Shown here in pieces: positions 28,365 through 38,150 of a DNA stretch of 64,000 bases. The stretch is from Antarcticibacterium sp. 1MA-6-2 (lineage in GTDB: Bacteria; Bacteroidota; Bacteroidia; Flavobacteriales; Flavobacteriaceae), in assembly GCF_021535135.1 (NCBI RefSeq), contig NZ_CP091036.1, positions 4,154,001-4,218,000 of the forward strand. Reading direction: 5' to 3'. The position numbers and the translations under genes are program-made. The notes beneath the pieces are model-generated. The model saw nothing but the letters and a program-made list of their open reading frames with translations. It made no database searches and had not been told where the DNA came from. The number at the start of each line of letters is the position of its first letter. Positions within the stretch are counted from its first letter, which is position 1.

Positions 28365-29459
28365 TTAGCGGGTTTTGAAATAAGATTTGTACTAAAGATA
28401 CCGAATTGCATGAAAACCAAAAATATATCCAGAAATGGCACGAGCCAAACTATATCCCTTTCGTCCAGTTTTTGAGCTGCTCTCCAAAAGACTGTATATT
28501 GAAGAAGAAGACGAAGAGCTACAATCACAAGAGCTACCTGCCAAAATAATTGAAGACTTATAAGTGCCAGGAATAGAACCCAAAATCCAAACTGGGAAAG
28601 GAAAAATGTTGCCAGTAATATCCTATGCTTCTTTTGGTAAAGAATTGCAGTGGAAACATGTCTTCTTTTCTGGCTAATCCAGGAACGCAAATTGGTCTCG
28701 GGTACACTTCGAGTGATTGCTTCCTTATGGTAACAAATGGCAGTATTGCTGGCTGTTGCAGCCTGATTTACAAATAGATCATCATCACCTGACTTTACAT
28801 GAAGGTGAGTGGCAAATCCATTTTGGTTATAAAATTCAGTAGAAGTATAGGCCAGGTTTCTACCCACCCCCATGTATGGAATCCCCCATTTGGCATAAGA
28901 GAAATATTGCAGAGCAGTAAATAGAGTTTCGAATCTCACCAGTTTATTTAAAAGAGAGGTTTTATCTTTTTGATACCCTCCATAACCCAGAATGATCGAT
29001 TTTTCCTTTTCAAAATGAGAGGCCATATTTTCTATCCACAGGTCAGATTCCGGAAGGCAATCTGCATCAGTAAAAAGAAGGTAAGGATTTTTGGATTTTT
29101 TAATGCCCAGCGTTAGGGCGTACTTTTTCTTGCCCCAGAACGCTTCGTTATTTTGAACATTCACGATCTTTATTCGAGGATCTTTCTCCTGAAATTGCTC
29201 CATCAAATCTAAAGTTTCATCGGTAGAAGCATCGTTTATCAAAATAACCTCAAAATCGAAATATTTTTGATTTAAAACAGAAGGTACCAGCTTTTTGAGG
29301 TTTTCTGCTTCATTCTTTGCGCAAATAATAACCGAAACTAAGCACTTTCCTCGGTGCGGGCATTTTTGGATTATCTGAAGCAAAACTAAAATATCCTATA
29401 TAGAATAGGATATTAAGTATAGAAATTATAAGAAAGAGGACCAGTAAAGTTATTGCCAT
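28355..29459 (-). CDS. Membrane-anchored family 2 glycosyltransferase, one apparent frameshift
   Basis: The true start is placed at ATG 29459. It opens with a membrane helix (MAITLLVLFLIISILNILFY) and a linker ending MPAPRK. Then the GT2 domain follows in another frame: VSVIICAKNEAENLKKLV, LINDASTDETLDLM, LLFTDADCLPES (DxD-like) and the SQKRRH motif. Two or three membrane helices close the protein. Reading ACTAAGC (plus, 29337-29343) as ACCGGC joins the parts as KVPVSVII. About 367 residues. It resembles enzymes elongating cell-surface polysaccharide or modifying lipids; acceptor unknown. It overlaps the sigma gene by 10 nt. Confidence 0.9.
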
Positions 29460-29467
29460 AAAGTAGG

Positions 29468-29672
29468 TTAATTTACCTTCCTGCTATCAGAACAATCTTT
29501 AACTTCATCGGGTAACTTTCCGCAGAAGCTACAAGCTTCTCCTTCTTTATTTAAAAATGGGCTTTGGCTGGCACATGTGCCTGCAAATTTACCATCCTTT
29601 TTACCCCATATTTTAATGGCAATACGCAACGGCAAGTGCCAGTAATATAAATGTTATAATTAATAGTTTCAT
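29468..29672 (-). CDS. Small membrane or secreted cysteine-rich protein, one frameshift
   Basis: ATG 29672 begins a hydrophobic helix (MKLLIITFILLALAVA). After one frame change near 29618 it continues as IKIWGKKDGKFAGTCASQSP and ends with GEACSFCGKLPDEVKDC. This short protein with two C-x2-C-like clusters is common in Flavobacteriaceae as a membrane or secreted protein. Reading GCGT as a shortened GCCGGT would restore one frame (AGIAIKIW), but this is less certain than other sites. It ends 8 nt before the glycosyltransferase start. About 68 residues; function unknown. Confidence 0.7.
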
Positions 29673-29839
29673 AGTTTTTTATTCCTGATGCAAAAATAAG
29701 AATAATAACGGGTCTTAAAAAGTGTAACTCCTAATTAATACAACCTTTACACTATTTAACTAAAATTTAAATGTAATATCATTTGTATCAGGTACTTGAG
29801 AGCTAAATTGCACAGTTAAATCAACAAAAAAATTAAATT

Positions 29840-30700
29840 ATGAAACTAAAGAATTTATTAATGCTGGGAGTGCTTTCATTATTTGCATTTTCTTCGTGTA
29901 AAAACGATGCCAGTGAAGGAGAGAATGAGGACATTGAACTGGTCGATTCAGAGCGGGAAGCCGATTTAAGGATGAATGAGCAGCGACTTGAGAACGAAAG
30001 GAACAGTGTTACGGCCAGAATTCAGGAAAATCAGGAATTAAGTACCTTTTCCCAAAATATGAACCGGAATCAGGTAACTACAAGTCTGCGTCAGGATGAG
30101 TCTGTTTCAACTACAGGAAATAGTCCCACTTCCACCACGACTGAGGCACAAAAAGCTGCTCAAAACCAGGAAAATAATCCTGACCCGGCCACGGGAGTAC
30201 GAGAAAGGGCTACAGGTAACCAAAGTGGAACCATGGAACAAACACAGGGAATGGTGACTTACACAATTTTTGCCCCTTCAAACAGTGCGTATGAAAAATT
30301 ACCTGAGGCAGATCGTAATCAAATTAATAGTAATACTGAAGATAACCGAAATGTAAACGTGGCTTCTATTAACTATTTAATGGTAGAGGAAAGATTAACC
30401 GAAGAAGACCTGAAACAACAAATTCAGAGTTCAAACGGTTCTTATGCAATTAAGACTATGCAAGGGGAAGAAATAACAGCTACTCTTGAAGGAGACCAAA
30501 TCGTTTTAAAAGATGGATCTGGTAACCAGGCAAGAATTACTCAAACAGATAGTACGGCATCTGATGGGGTTGTGCATGTCATTGATGCTGTTTTAAAACC
30601 TAAAGATCCAACTAAAAATGCTGCGGCGGAAAGGATGACCAAAAATTCAAATACTACCTCGGGTAGCGGAACTGGCCAGGGTACAGGAACCGGTAGCTAA
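29840..30700 (+). CDS. Lipoprotein with a fasciclin-like (FAS1) domain split by a low-complexity insert
   Basis: This 286-residue protein has a lipoprotein signal (LLMLGVLSLFAFSS-C). FAS1 hallmarks are LSTFSQNM at the domain start, TYTIFAPSNSAYEKLP, NYLMVEERLTEEDLKQQI and DGVVHVIDAVLKPKD. Between the first helix and the FAPSN strand lies an insert of about 60 residues rich in Thr, Ser, Gln and Asn. The C-terminal tail is a Gly/Thr/Ser run. Its last codons contain the only intact RCCGGY of the window (30689-30694). It probably acts in adhesion or matrix contact on the cell surface (inferred from the fold). Confidence 0.85.
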   Translation: MKLKNLLMLGVLSLFAFSSCKNDASEGENEDIELVDSEREADLRMNEQRLENERNSVTARIQENQELSTFSQNMNRNQVTTSLRQDESVSTTGNSPTSTTTEAQKAAQNQENNPDPATGVRERATGNQSGTMEQTQGMVTYTIFAPSNSAYEKLPEADRNQINSNTEDNRNVNVASINYLMVEERLTEEDLKQQIQSSNGSYAIKTMQGEEITATLEGDQIVLKDGSGNQARITQTDSTASDGVVHVIDAVLKPKDPTKNAAAERMTKNSNTTSGSGTGQGTGTGS

Positions 30701-30724
30701 AAATTGCAGCTGCATTAAAATTAA

Positions 30725-30753
30725 AAGAGGCTTACAAATTTTGTGAGCCTCTT
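30725..30753 (+). terminator. Terminator between the FAS1 lipoprotein and murB
   Basis: AGAGGCTTACAAA pairs with TTTGTGAGCCTCT almost without loop, flanked by A and T runs. It can serve both convergent genes. Confidence 0.85.
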
Positions 30754-30759
30754 CTTGTT

Positions 30760-31773
30760 TTAGAAAATATTTACTTCGGGATGAAGTTCTATATTAAACT
30801 GATTTCTAATTTTAGACTGAATAGTTTCAGCAAGATGAAGTATATCCCGTCCTCTTGCAGAGCCGTAATTAACAAGAACTAAAGCCTGATGCTGGTGAAC
30901 TCCCGCATCTCCTTCCCTGTAACCTTTTAATCCCGCTTTATCTATTAACCAACCCGCGGGAATTTTGACTTCATCTTCAGAAATTATATAAAATGGAATT
31001 TCCGGATAGCGAGCCTGGATTTGCTTTAATTCTTCCGTAGAAACGATGGGATTTTTAAAAAAGCTTCCGCTGTTTCCAAGGACTTTAGGATCGGGTAGTT
31101 TTTGTTTTCTAATTTTAATTACGGCTGAAGATACATCCTTAATAGAAGGGGAATTAATACCCATGTTTGTCAAAGCTTCTTCTATTGCGCCGTATCCCGT
31201 ATTTAACACGTGATTACGCTTTGTAAGTCCAAAGGTGACACTGGTAATTATGTATTTATCTTTTACTTCACTCTTAAATATAGAATCTCTATATCCAAAT
31301 TTACAGGCCTCTTTAGTAAATGTAATAAGTTCTAAAGTTTGAATATCTATTGCTTCACAGGAAACAAAGCTGTCTTTAAGTTCTACCCCGTAAGCTCCAA
31401 TATTTTGAATGGGTGCAGTTCCTGTATTCCCGGGAATTAATGAAAGATTTTCAAGCCCACCCCAATCATTTTCGAGGGCAAACAGAACGGTTTCATGCCA
31501 GCTTTCCCCTGCATAGAATTTAACCAGAACTTCATCTTCCGTTTCGGTTATGATCTCTTTTCCTTTGAGATTTACGTGCAATACTGTAGCTTCTACATCT
31601 TTTGTAAGCAGCATATTACTGCCGCCTCCAAGAATAAAAAGATCTTCGGAATAATTTTTCCTAAGAACTTCTTTTAGATCTTCCAGAGTAGTAACCGAAA
31701 TAAACCTACTGGCGGTAACATCTATTCCAAAAGTATTATAGGGTTTTAAAGAAGTATTACGGGAAATTTTCAT
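30760..31773 (-). CDS. murB: UDP-N-acetylmuramate dehydrogenase
   Basis: This is the 337-residue type I MurB (FAD- and NADPH-dependent reduction of UDP-GlcNAc-enolpyruvate). Motifs: PYNTFGIDV at the N terminus, FILGGGSNMLL, the FAD-binding LSLIPGNTGTAPIQNIGAYGV, GYRDSIFK with the catalytic Arg region, and GNSGSFFKNPIV with the proton-donor Ser. The frame is intact. Its ATG overlaps the stop of the aminotransferase gene by one base, so the two are co-translated. Confidence 0.97.
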   Translation of the reverse strand: MKISRNTSLKPYNTFGIDVTASRFISVTTLEDLKEVLRKNYSEDLFILGGGSNMLLTKDVEATVLHVNLKGKEIITETEDEVLVKFYAGESWHETVLFALENDWGGLENLSLIPGNTGTAPIQNIGAYGVELKDSFVSCEAIDIQTLELITFTKEACKFGYRDSIFKSEVKDKYIITSVTFGLTKRNHVLNTGYGAIEEALTNMGINSPSIKDVSSAVIKIRKQKLPDPKVLGNSGSFFKNPIVSTEELKQIQARYPEIPFYIISEDEVKIPAGWLIDKAGLKGYREGDAGVHQHQALVLVNYGSARGRDILHLAETIQSKIRNQFNIELHPEVNIF

Positions 31774-32963
31774 TATTGGTTGTATTCCTTTAAAGCAACT
31801 TTTAAAATTTCCACAGCACGTATGAGGTCTTCTTTTTTAAGCACATACGCAATCCTTACCTGATTTAATCCTGTGTTAGGCGTAGAATAGAATCCTGCAG
31901 CAGGAGCTACCATTACCGTTTCATTATTGTAATGGAATTCTTCCAGAAGCCATTTAGCAAAATCATCAGCATTGGAAACAGGTAATTCTGCAATACAATA
32001 AAATGCTCCTTTGGGAATAGCTACAGTTACACCTTCAATTGATTGGAGACCTTCAACAAGTAAATTTCTTCGGTTTGTATATTCTTCAATAACCTCATCA
32101 AAATAACTTTGTGGAGTATCCAGAGCTGCTTCGCTTGCTATTTGTTCAAAAGTAGGAGGGCTTAGCCGGGCCTGTGCAAATTTCATGGCAGTTTGAATTA
32201 CCTCCCTGTTTTTAGAGACCAGGCAACCAATTCTCGCTCCACACATGCTATATCGCTTTGAAACGGAGTCGATCATTATTGCATTTTGTTCAAGTTCAGG
32301 AATACTCATGATTGAAAAATGATTTTCTCCGTCATAAGTGAATTCCCGGTAAACTTCGTCTGCGACAAGAAAGATATCATGTCTTAGAGCTATTTTGGCT
32401 AACTGCCTTATCTCGTCTTCAGTATAAAGATAACCTGTAGGATTTCCAGGATTGCAAATCAAAATTGCTTTGGTCCTGGAGGTAATAAGTTTTTCAAATT
32501 CTGCAATAGGAGGGAGGGCAAAATTTGTTTCTATTTTTGATTCAACAGGAATAATACTAACACCAGATGCAGTTGCAAAACCATTGTAATTTGCATAAAA
32601 AGGTTCAGGAATTATGATTTCGTCTCCGGCATCTGCAATACTTCCCATTGCAAATAGCAAAGCTTCAGATCCTCCTGTCGTTATAATTATGTTATCGGCC
32701 CTTACTGGGATCTCATTTTTATAATAGTAATCGGCAAGTTTATTTCTATATTCCTCAAAACCTGCTGAATGACTGTATGCAAGCACTTCAATATTGTGAT
32801 TTCTTACCGCATCTAAAGCCAGTTGAGGTGTCTTAATATCTGGTTGACCTATGTTTAACTGATAAATTTTTCTTCCTTTCCTTACGGCCTCTTCTGCATA
32901 AGGAACTAATTTTCTTATTGGAGATTCCGGCATGGAAATTCCTTTTTGTGAAATTTTAGGCAT
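31773..32963 (-). CDS. Class I/II pyridoxal-phosphate aminotransferase
   Basis: This 396-residue fold-type I aminotransferase shows the substrate-helix motif NIGQPDIKTP, NPGNPTG (171-177), cofactor Asp202 in VADEVYREF, the PLP lysine 236 in SVSKRYSMCGARIG, and the C-terminal Arg in LNQVRIAYV. It most resembles aspartate/tyrosine-type aminotransferases; the exact amino acid is not readable. It is the upstream gene of a two-gene unit with murB. Confidence 0.93.
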   Translation of the reverse strand: MPKISQKGISMPESPIRKLVPYAEEAVRKGRKIYQLNIGQPDIKTPQLALDAVRNHNIEVLAYSHSAGFEEYRNKLADYYYKNEIPVRADNIIITTGGSEALLFAMGSIADAGDEIIIPEPFYANYNGFATASGVSIIPVESKIETNFALPPIAEFEKLITSRTKAILICNPGNPTGYLYTEDEIRQLAKIALRHDIFLVADEVYREFTYDGENHFSIMSIPELEQNAIMIDSVSKRYSMCGARIGCLVSKNREVIQTAMKFAQARLSPPTFEQIASEAALDTPQSYFDEVIEEYTNRRNLLVEGLQSIEGVTVAIPKGAFYCIAELPVSNADDFAKWLLEEFHYNNETVMVAPAAGFYSTPNTGLNQVRIAYVLKKEDLIRAVEILKVALKEYNQ

Positions 32964-33194
32964 AAAAAGTTTGGTTTTTTATAGCTGCAAAAGTGCAAAA
33001 ATAAATAGACAATTTCTCTTAATATACCTTTAGATGTACACAAGAAAATCTGCTTCCCCCTTAAAATGCGGTGAGTAAGTTATATTATAACAGCTATCTA
33101 ATATATTTGTATGGCAGGAAATTATGAAGATAGACAGGCAAGAAGTAGAGGAGAAGAAGAGAAAAATTTGCGACGGTAAAAATCTTAATAAAAA

Positions 33195-33217
33195 AAGCTC
33201 CCGGATTTTGGGAGCTT
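33195..33217 (-). terminator. Terminator after the DUF1573 gene
   Basis: AAGCTCCC pairs with GGGAGCTT around a 7-nt loop; on the minus strand it is followed by TTTTT. It also stands at the 5' side of the aminotransferase unit. Confidence 0.85.
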
Positions 33218-33238
33218 AAAATTGTTTAGGTATAAATG

Positions 33239-33613
33239 CTATTCCAGTACTTTTCCTTTAATTTTCACAGCCTTTGTCGACTCATCTGCATTAGAGGTTA
33301 TGCTAATTGTCCTTCTTATAGGTCCAACAATTTCAGTATTGTATTTGACTTCAATTTGGCCTGTTTCACCCTGGGCAACAGGAGTTTTGGTCCAGGAGGG
33401 AACGGTACAACCGCAACTGGAATAAACATTTTCTATAATTAAAGGAGCATCTCCAATGTTTTTAAATTCAAAAACTCTTACCCCATTGCTGCCTTTCTTT
33501 ATTTCTCCATAATCTATAACCTCAGTTTTAAACTGGAATTTGGGGGTGTTTTGCGCAGTCATTGTAGTAAATCCTGCAAAAAATAAGGCCAGTATTGAAA
33601 CTACTATTTTCAT
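33239..33613 (-). CDS. DUF1573 domain-containing exported protein
   Basis: This 124-residue protein has a signal peptide (MKIVVSILALFFAGFTTMTA-Q) and one Ig-like DUF1573 domain. The typical motif runs FKTEVIDYGEIKKGSNGVRV, FEFKNIGDAPLIIENVYSSC and GCTVPSW. The CGC pair is conserved in the family. Periplasmic or surface location is inferred; function unknown. The frame is intact. Confidence 0.9.
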   Translation of the reverse strand: MKIVVSILALFFAGFTTMTAQNTPKFQFKTEVIDYGEIKKGSNGVRVFEFKNIGDAPLIIENVYSSCGCTVPSWTKTPVAQGETGQIEVKYNTEIVGPIRRTISITSNADESTKAVKIKGKVLE

Positions 33614-33722
33614 CTTTTTTCTTTTATTACTTAGTAATGATAGTCAATAAAGATAGGTTGTTTTTGTCCTATATCAAAATTGATATGCCTAACAACTTCT
33701 TTTTTTATCTTCAACTTATAAG

Positions 33723-33730
33723 TACTTTTG
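33723..33730 (+). promoter_or_regulatory. Bacteroidota-type -7 box for valS
   Basis: TACTTTTG fits TAnnTTTG and lies 28 nt before the valS start codon. A clear -33 element was not found. Confidence 0.45.
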
Positions 33731-33758
33731 CTCAATATTTTCAAAAATTAGACCACAA

Positions 33759-36389
33759 ATGACGGTTATCCCAAAATATGATATTCGCGAGGTAGAGGAA
33801 AAATGGTACAAGTACTGGATGGATAATAGGTATTTTTATTCCACAGTAGATGAAAGAACGCCATATACTATTGTTATACCTCCGCCAAATGTGACGGGAG
33901 TCCTGCACATGGGACACATGTTGAATAATACTATACAGGATGTGTTAATTAGGAGAGCCAGACTTAAAGGTTTTAACGCCTGTTGGGTTCCCGGTACAGA
34001 TCATGCGTCCATTGCTACTGAAGCAAAAGTAGTAGCAAAGTTAAAAGCTGAAGGTATTAACAAGGATGATCTCTCCCGGGAGGAATTTTTGGAACATGCC
34101 TGGGAATGGACCCATAAACACGGGGGAATCATCCTGGAACAACTAAAGAAGCTTGGAGCCTCCTGTGACTGGGAACGCACTAAATTTACCATGGATGATG
34201 ACATGTCTGCTTCTGTAACTAAGGTTTTTGTGGATCTCTATAACAAAGGACTCATCTACCGCGGTTACAGGATGGTGAATTGGGATCCTGAGGCAAAGAC
34301 TACTCTAAGTGATGAAGAGGTTATTTATCAGGAGAAGCAGGGAACCTTATATTATCTTCAGTATAAAATTAAGGGTAGTGAGGACACGGTAACAATTGCT
34401 ACAACCCGTCCCGAAACTATTTTGGGAGACACTGCGATATGTATAAATCCCGGCGATGAGAGATTTACTCATCTAAAAGGAAAAACTGCAATTGTTCCCC
34501 TGGCTAACAGGGAAGTGCCAATTATTGAGGATGAATATGTTGATATTGAGTTTGGAACGGGATGTTTAAAAGTTACTCCGGCACACGATGAAAATGATAA
34601 GATCCTGGGAGAAAAGCATAACCTGGAAGTAATAGACATTTTTAATGAAGATGCTACTCTTAATTTCTACGGATTGCATTATGAAGGTAAGGACCGATTC
34701 GAGGTAAGGAAGGAAATAGTAAAAGAACTTGAAGCATCAGGCATTTTAATAAAGACTGAAAACCACCTTAACAAAGTAGGTACCAGTGAACGTACAGGTG
34801 CAGTAATTGAACCGCGCCTTAGTGATCAATGGTTCCTAAAAATGAAAGAACTGGCTCAACCTGCTCTTGACGCAGTACTTGAAAAAGATGTGAACCTCGT
34901 TCCGGAGAAATTCCTGAATACTTACAAACACTGGATGGAAAACGTGAGAGACTGGAATATCTCACGTCAATTGTGGTGGGGACATAGAATTCCTGCTTTC
35001 TATTACGGTCCCGGGAAAGAAGATTTTGTAGTTGCTGAAACTCTTGAAGCAGCTTTGGAACGGGCAAGGGAGAAATCCGGAGATCCAAAACTTTCTCATT
35101 ATGATATAAAGCAGGATAATGATGCACTGGATACCTGGTTCTCCTCGTGGTTATGGCCTATAAGTGTCTTTAATGGAATTCTTGAGCCGGAGAATGAAGA
35201 AGTAAACTATTATTATCCCACCAATGATCTTGTTACTGCTCCCGAAATTTTGTTTTTCTGGGTTGCGAGAATGATCATGGCGGGTTATGAATTTAGAAAG
35301 GAAAAGCCTTTTACCCATGTTTACCTTACAGGAATTGTAAGGGATAAGCAGCGAAGGAAGATGTCCAAATCTTTGGGTAATTCCCCCGATCCTCTGGGTT
35401 TAATACATCAATATGGAGCAGATGGCGTACGGGTGGGAATGTTGCTTAGTTCTCCTGCGGGAAATGACCTTATGTTTGATGAAGATCTTTGTAAGCAGGG
35501 GAGTGGGTTTATAAATAAGATATGGAATTCTTTCAAGTTAATTAAAAGCTGGGAGGTTGATGAAAAAAGGGAGCAGGCCGATTCTTCCAAAATGGCAGTG
35601 AAATGGTTCAAGGCACGTTTTCAGCAATCATTGAGAGAGCTCGAGGATCATTATAACAAGTATAGGATGAGTGACGTCCTTATGACCACATACAAGCTGG
35701 TGTGGGATGATTACTGTTCCTGGTTCCTGGAAATGGTTAAACCTCCATTTGGTGAAGCTATAGATAGTCAAACTTACAAAGATGTTATTGCAATTTTGGA
35801 AGATAACCTAAAGATCCTTCATCCTTTTATTCCTTTTGTTTCTGAAGAAATTTGGCAACAGCTGGAAAAGAGATCTCCACAGGACGCGCTAATTGTGGCG
35901 CAATGGCCTGCAATGAAGAATTTTGACATAGAGATAATTGATCAATTTGCTTTTGCTTCGGAAGTTGTTGCAGGAATAAGAAATATAAGGAAATCGAAAA
36001 ATATATCTTTTAAAGATGAAATCTCTCTTCAGGTAATAAATACTGAAAAAGCCTCAAATGATTTTAATTCGGTAATAGCAAAACTTGGAAACCTGTCACA
36101 GATTTCTTCCGTAGATCAAAAAGTTGAAGGAGCCTTCTCCTTCCGTATAAAATCGAATGAATATTTTATTCCTGTAGAAGGAGCTATTGATGTTGAAGCT
36201 GAAAGAAAGAAGTTGACGGAGGAGTTGGAATATACGCGAGGTTTCTTGAATTCCGTAGAAAAGAAGTTGAACAACGAACGATTTGTGAGTAATGCACCTG
36301 AGAGTGTGGTGGCTGTGGAAAAAGCAAAGCAGGCAGATGCGCAATCTAAAATTGAAGTGCTGGAAGCAAGTCTTGCCTCCCTAAAATAA
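33759..36389 (+). CDS. valS: Valine-tRNA ligase
   Basis: This 876-residue class Ia synthetase shows [17 protein letters not shown] (HIGH-type signature at residues 50-53), an editing domain with [13 protein letters not shown] and [23 protein letters not shown], and KMSKS in [16 protein letters not shown]-terminal coiled coil follows ([20 protein letters not shown]). Domain order and length match ValS. The frame is intact. Confidence 0.98.
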   Translation: MTVIPKYDIREVEEKWYKYWMDNRYFYSTVDERTPYTIVIPPPNVTGVLHMGHMLNNTIQDVLIRRARLKGFNACWVPGTDHASIATEAKVVAKLKAEGINKDDLSREEFLEHAWEWTHKHGGIILEQLKKLGASCDWERTKFTMDDDMSASVTKVFVDLYNKGLIYRGYRMVNWDPEAKTTLSDEEVIYQEKQGTLYYLQYKIKGSEDTVTIATTRPETILGDTAICINPGDERFTHLKGKTAIVPLANREVPIIEDEYVDIEFGTGCLKVTPAHDENDKILGEKHNLEVIDIFNEDATLNFYGLHYEGKDRFEVRKEIVKELEASGILIKTENHLNKVGTSERTGAVIEPRLSDQWFLKMKELAQPALDAVLEKDVNLVPEKFLNTYKHWMENVRDWNISRQLWWGHRIPAFYYGPGKEDFVVAETLEAALERAREKSGDPKLSHYDIKQDNDALDTWFSSWLWPISVFNGILEPENEEVNYYYPTNDLVTAPEILFFWVARMIMAGYEFRKEKPFTHVYLTGIVRDKQRRKMSKSLGNSPDPLGLIHQYGADGVRVGMLLSSPAGNDLMFDEDLCKQGSGFINKIWNSFKLIKSWEVDEKREQADSSKMAVKWFKARFQQSLRELEDHYNKYRMSDVLMTTYKLVWDDYCSWFLEMVKPPFGEAIDSQTYKDVIAILEDNLKILHPFIPFVSEEIWQQLEKRSPQDALIVAQWPAMKNFDIEIIDQFAFASEVVAGIRNIRKSKNISFKDEISLQVINTEKASNDFNSVIAKLGNLSQISSVDQKVEGAFSFRIKSNEYFIPVEGAIDVEAERKKLTEELEYTRGFLNSVEKKLNNERFVSNAPESVVAVEKAKQADAQSKIEVLEASLASLK

Positions 36390-36424
36390 GACGTATAGGA
36401 TAGAAAATGAAATAATAGGGGAGG

Positions 36425-36691
36425 TTAAACCTCTCCTATATATTTTTCTACCATTTCTACATATTTTTCCCTGGCTTCATCCTTGGAAAGATCCTTTACC
36501 TGTAAAAGAGCATTTGCCTTAAAACCGTTGCGGATATCTTCATCTTTCCTTGGGGTGTAAAAACCATCTTTTTCTGTTGCTCTTTTATAATATGCATAAA
36601 AGTGCAGCATAATATCCGGCGGGAACTTTAAATCTGTACTACTAGCCATTTCATAAGCCCTCGAAAACTTCTGATCAGAAATTTCTGTCAT
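36425..36691 (-). CDS. Acyl-CoA-binding protein
   Basis: This 88-residue four-helix protein shows the ACBP pattern FPPDIMLHFYAYYKRATEKDG with the later helix SKDEAREKYVEMVEKYIG. ATG 36691 is chosen because it lies 7 nt after the psd stop and removes a spurious 8-residue extension. It binds long-chain acyl-CoA in the cytoplasm, which fits its place behind the phospholipid genes cdsA and psd. Confidence 0.9.
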   Translation of the reverse strand: MTEISDQKFSRAYEMASSTDLKFPPDIMLHFYAYYKRATEKDGFYTPRKDEDIRNGFKANALLQVKDLSKDEAREKYVEMVEKYIGEV

Positions 36692-36698
36692 TGTAAAT

Positions 36699-37354
36699 CT
36701 ATTCAATATTTGCAATTACGCTTAAGCCCCCTTTAACCTTATCCTGAAGCTTAACGTTTAATTTTGTATTTAATGGAAGGAGGACATCTACCCGGGAACC
36801 AAACTTAATAAAGCCACTGTCGCTTCCCTGAGCCACTTCCTGGCCCTCCTCGGCATAATTTACAATACGCTTCGCTAAAGCACCTAAGCAATTTGCCTGT
36901 AAAGGACTTTTCCAGCCTTAGAGTTTTCAACCACAACAGTAGTTCTCTCGTTCTCCTCGCTTGACTTTGGATGCCAGGCTACAAGAAACTTTCCAGGATG
37001 ATATTTACTATATTTTACCACACCTCCTATAGGATGCCTGGTAACATGAACATTTATAGGTGACATAAAAATTGAAACCTGTAGACGTTTTTCATTAAAA
37101 TATTCTTTTTCAAAAACCTCTTCTATCACTACCACCTTACCATCAACAGGCGCAACAACATGAGCATCATTTACCTGAGTTGTTCTCTTTGGATTTCTAA
37201 AGAATTGAATAATGAGCAAAAACACAAGGATACTTAATACCAGAATCGCAAATTTGATCCAATAGGTGTTAATTGACAGGTAAGAGATGATATTTACTGC
37301 GATGAGTAAAAACACGGTAATAATAATAATTCTATGTCCTTCTTTATGAAACAT
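36699..37354 (-). CDS. psd: Phosphatidylserine decarboxylase, one apparent frameshift
   Basis: This is the short bacterial type-A PSD. Two N-terminal membrane helices are followed by FFRNPKR, HVVAPVDGKVVVIEEVF and VHVTRHPIGGVVKY. The C-terminal part, in another frame, holds GALAKRIVNYAEEGQ and the self-cleavage site FGSRVDVLLP (Gly-Ser, the Ser becoming the pyruvoyl group). Reading ACCTAAGC (plus, 36882-36889) as ACCGGC restores RQIAGALAKRIV. About 218 residues. It makes phosphatidylethanolamine at the inner membrane. It overlaps the end of cdsA by 11 nt. Confidence 0.95.
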
Positions 37355-38147
37355 TTTGTATGATTAAAAGATACGCATATATAAAAGGGCTCGAGAATAT
37401 TATACTGTCCAGTCTATCGTATAAACCTCCATGCCCGGGCATTAGCTTTCCACTGTCTTTGACTCCTGCCTGTCGTTTAAATTTGGACTGGATCAAATCA
37501 CCGAGTGTTCCAAAAATACTCAATATAATTGCCATTCCCAACCAGAACTGAAAATTGCGGTAATGTGTGAATTCAAAAATGAAATAACCCCCTATGCAAC
37601 TAAACACTAATCCACCCATAAAACCTTCAATAGTCTTGTTTGGAGAAATTTTTTCGTACAGTTTGTTTTTTCCAAAGTTCTTGCCAATAATAAAAGCAAA
37701 AGTATCATTGATCCATATCAATATAAACACTCCCACAATTAAAATAGGATTGAATGTACCGTTGTAAGTTGGAATAAGAGTGAGAAAAACTATAGAGGAA
37801 ATAAGGTAAAATATGAGAATGATGTATTTCTTCTTTTCAAAAACAGGAATTTTCCTGATAAATAAAAGGTCTTTGACCAGGAAAAGATTTACAAATATGG
37901 TAATACACAGTAAAACTACAATGGCATTGGGATTAAACTTCATATAACTGAACAACACAAAGAACAGCACATGTACCCCGTATAAAGCGTAACTTTTTAA
38001 CCTGAGCAGTTTTTCAAGTTCCAAAAGGCAAACGAAGCCAAGGAGAAAAAAAAGGGTTATAAATATAGTTTCAGAAGAGAGTATAGAAACAACCAAAATG
38101 GATACATACAGTAATCCTGATATTGTTCTAATAATTGTTTCCCTCAT
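37344..38147 (-). CDS. cdsA: Phosphatidate cytidylyltransferase (CDP-diglyceride synthase)
   Basis: This 267-residue polytopic membrane enzyme makes CDP-diacylglycerol. The family signature is near the C terminus: GDLIQSKFKRQAGVKDSGKL then MPGHGGLYDRLDS. About seven hydrophobic segments precede it. The frame is intact. The next gene, psd, uses a downstream product of this enzyme. Confidence 0.96.
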   Translation of the reverse strand: MRETIIRTISGLLYVSILVVSILSSETIFITLFFLLGFVCLLELEKLLRLKSYALYGVHVLFFVLFSYMKFNPNAIVVLLCITIFVNLFLVKDLLFIRKIPVFEKKKYIILIFYLISSIVFLTLIPTYNGTFNPILIVGVFILIWINDTFAFIIGKNFGKNKLYEKISPNKTIEGFMGGLVFSCIGGYFIFEFTHYRNFQFWLGMAIILSIFGTLGDLIQSKFKRQAGVKDSGKLMPGHGGLYDRLDSIIFSSPFIYAYLLIIQNVS

Positions 38148-38150
38148 TGG

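Noticed and set aside
33111..33179. Micro-ORF of 22 codons (MAGNYEDRQARSRGEEEKNL...)
   Set aside because: It starts right after a TATATTTG box, which is attractive, but it is too short and has no homolog I recognise or other support. Left as a note.
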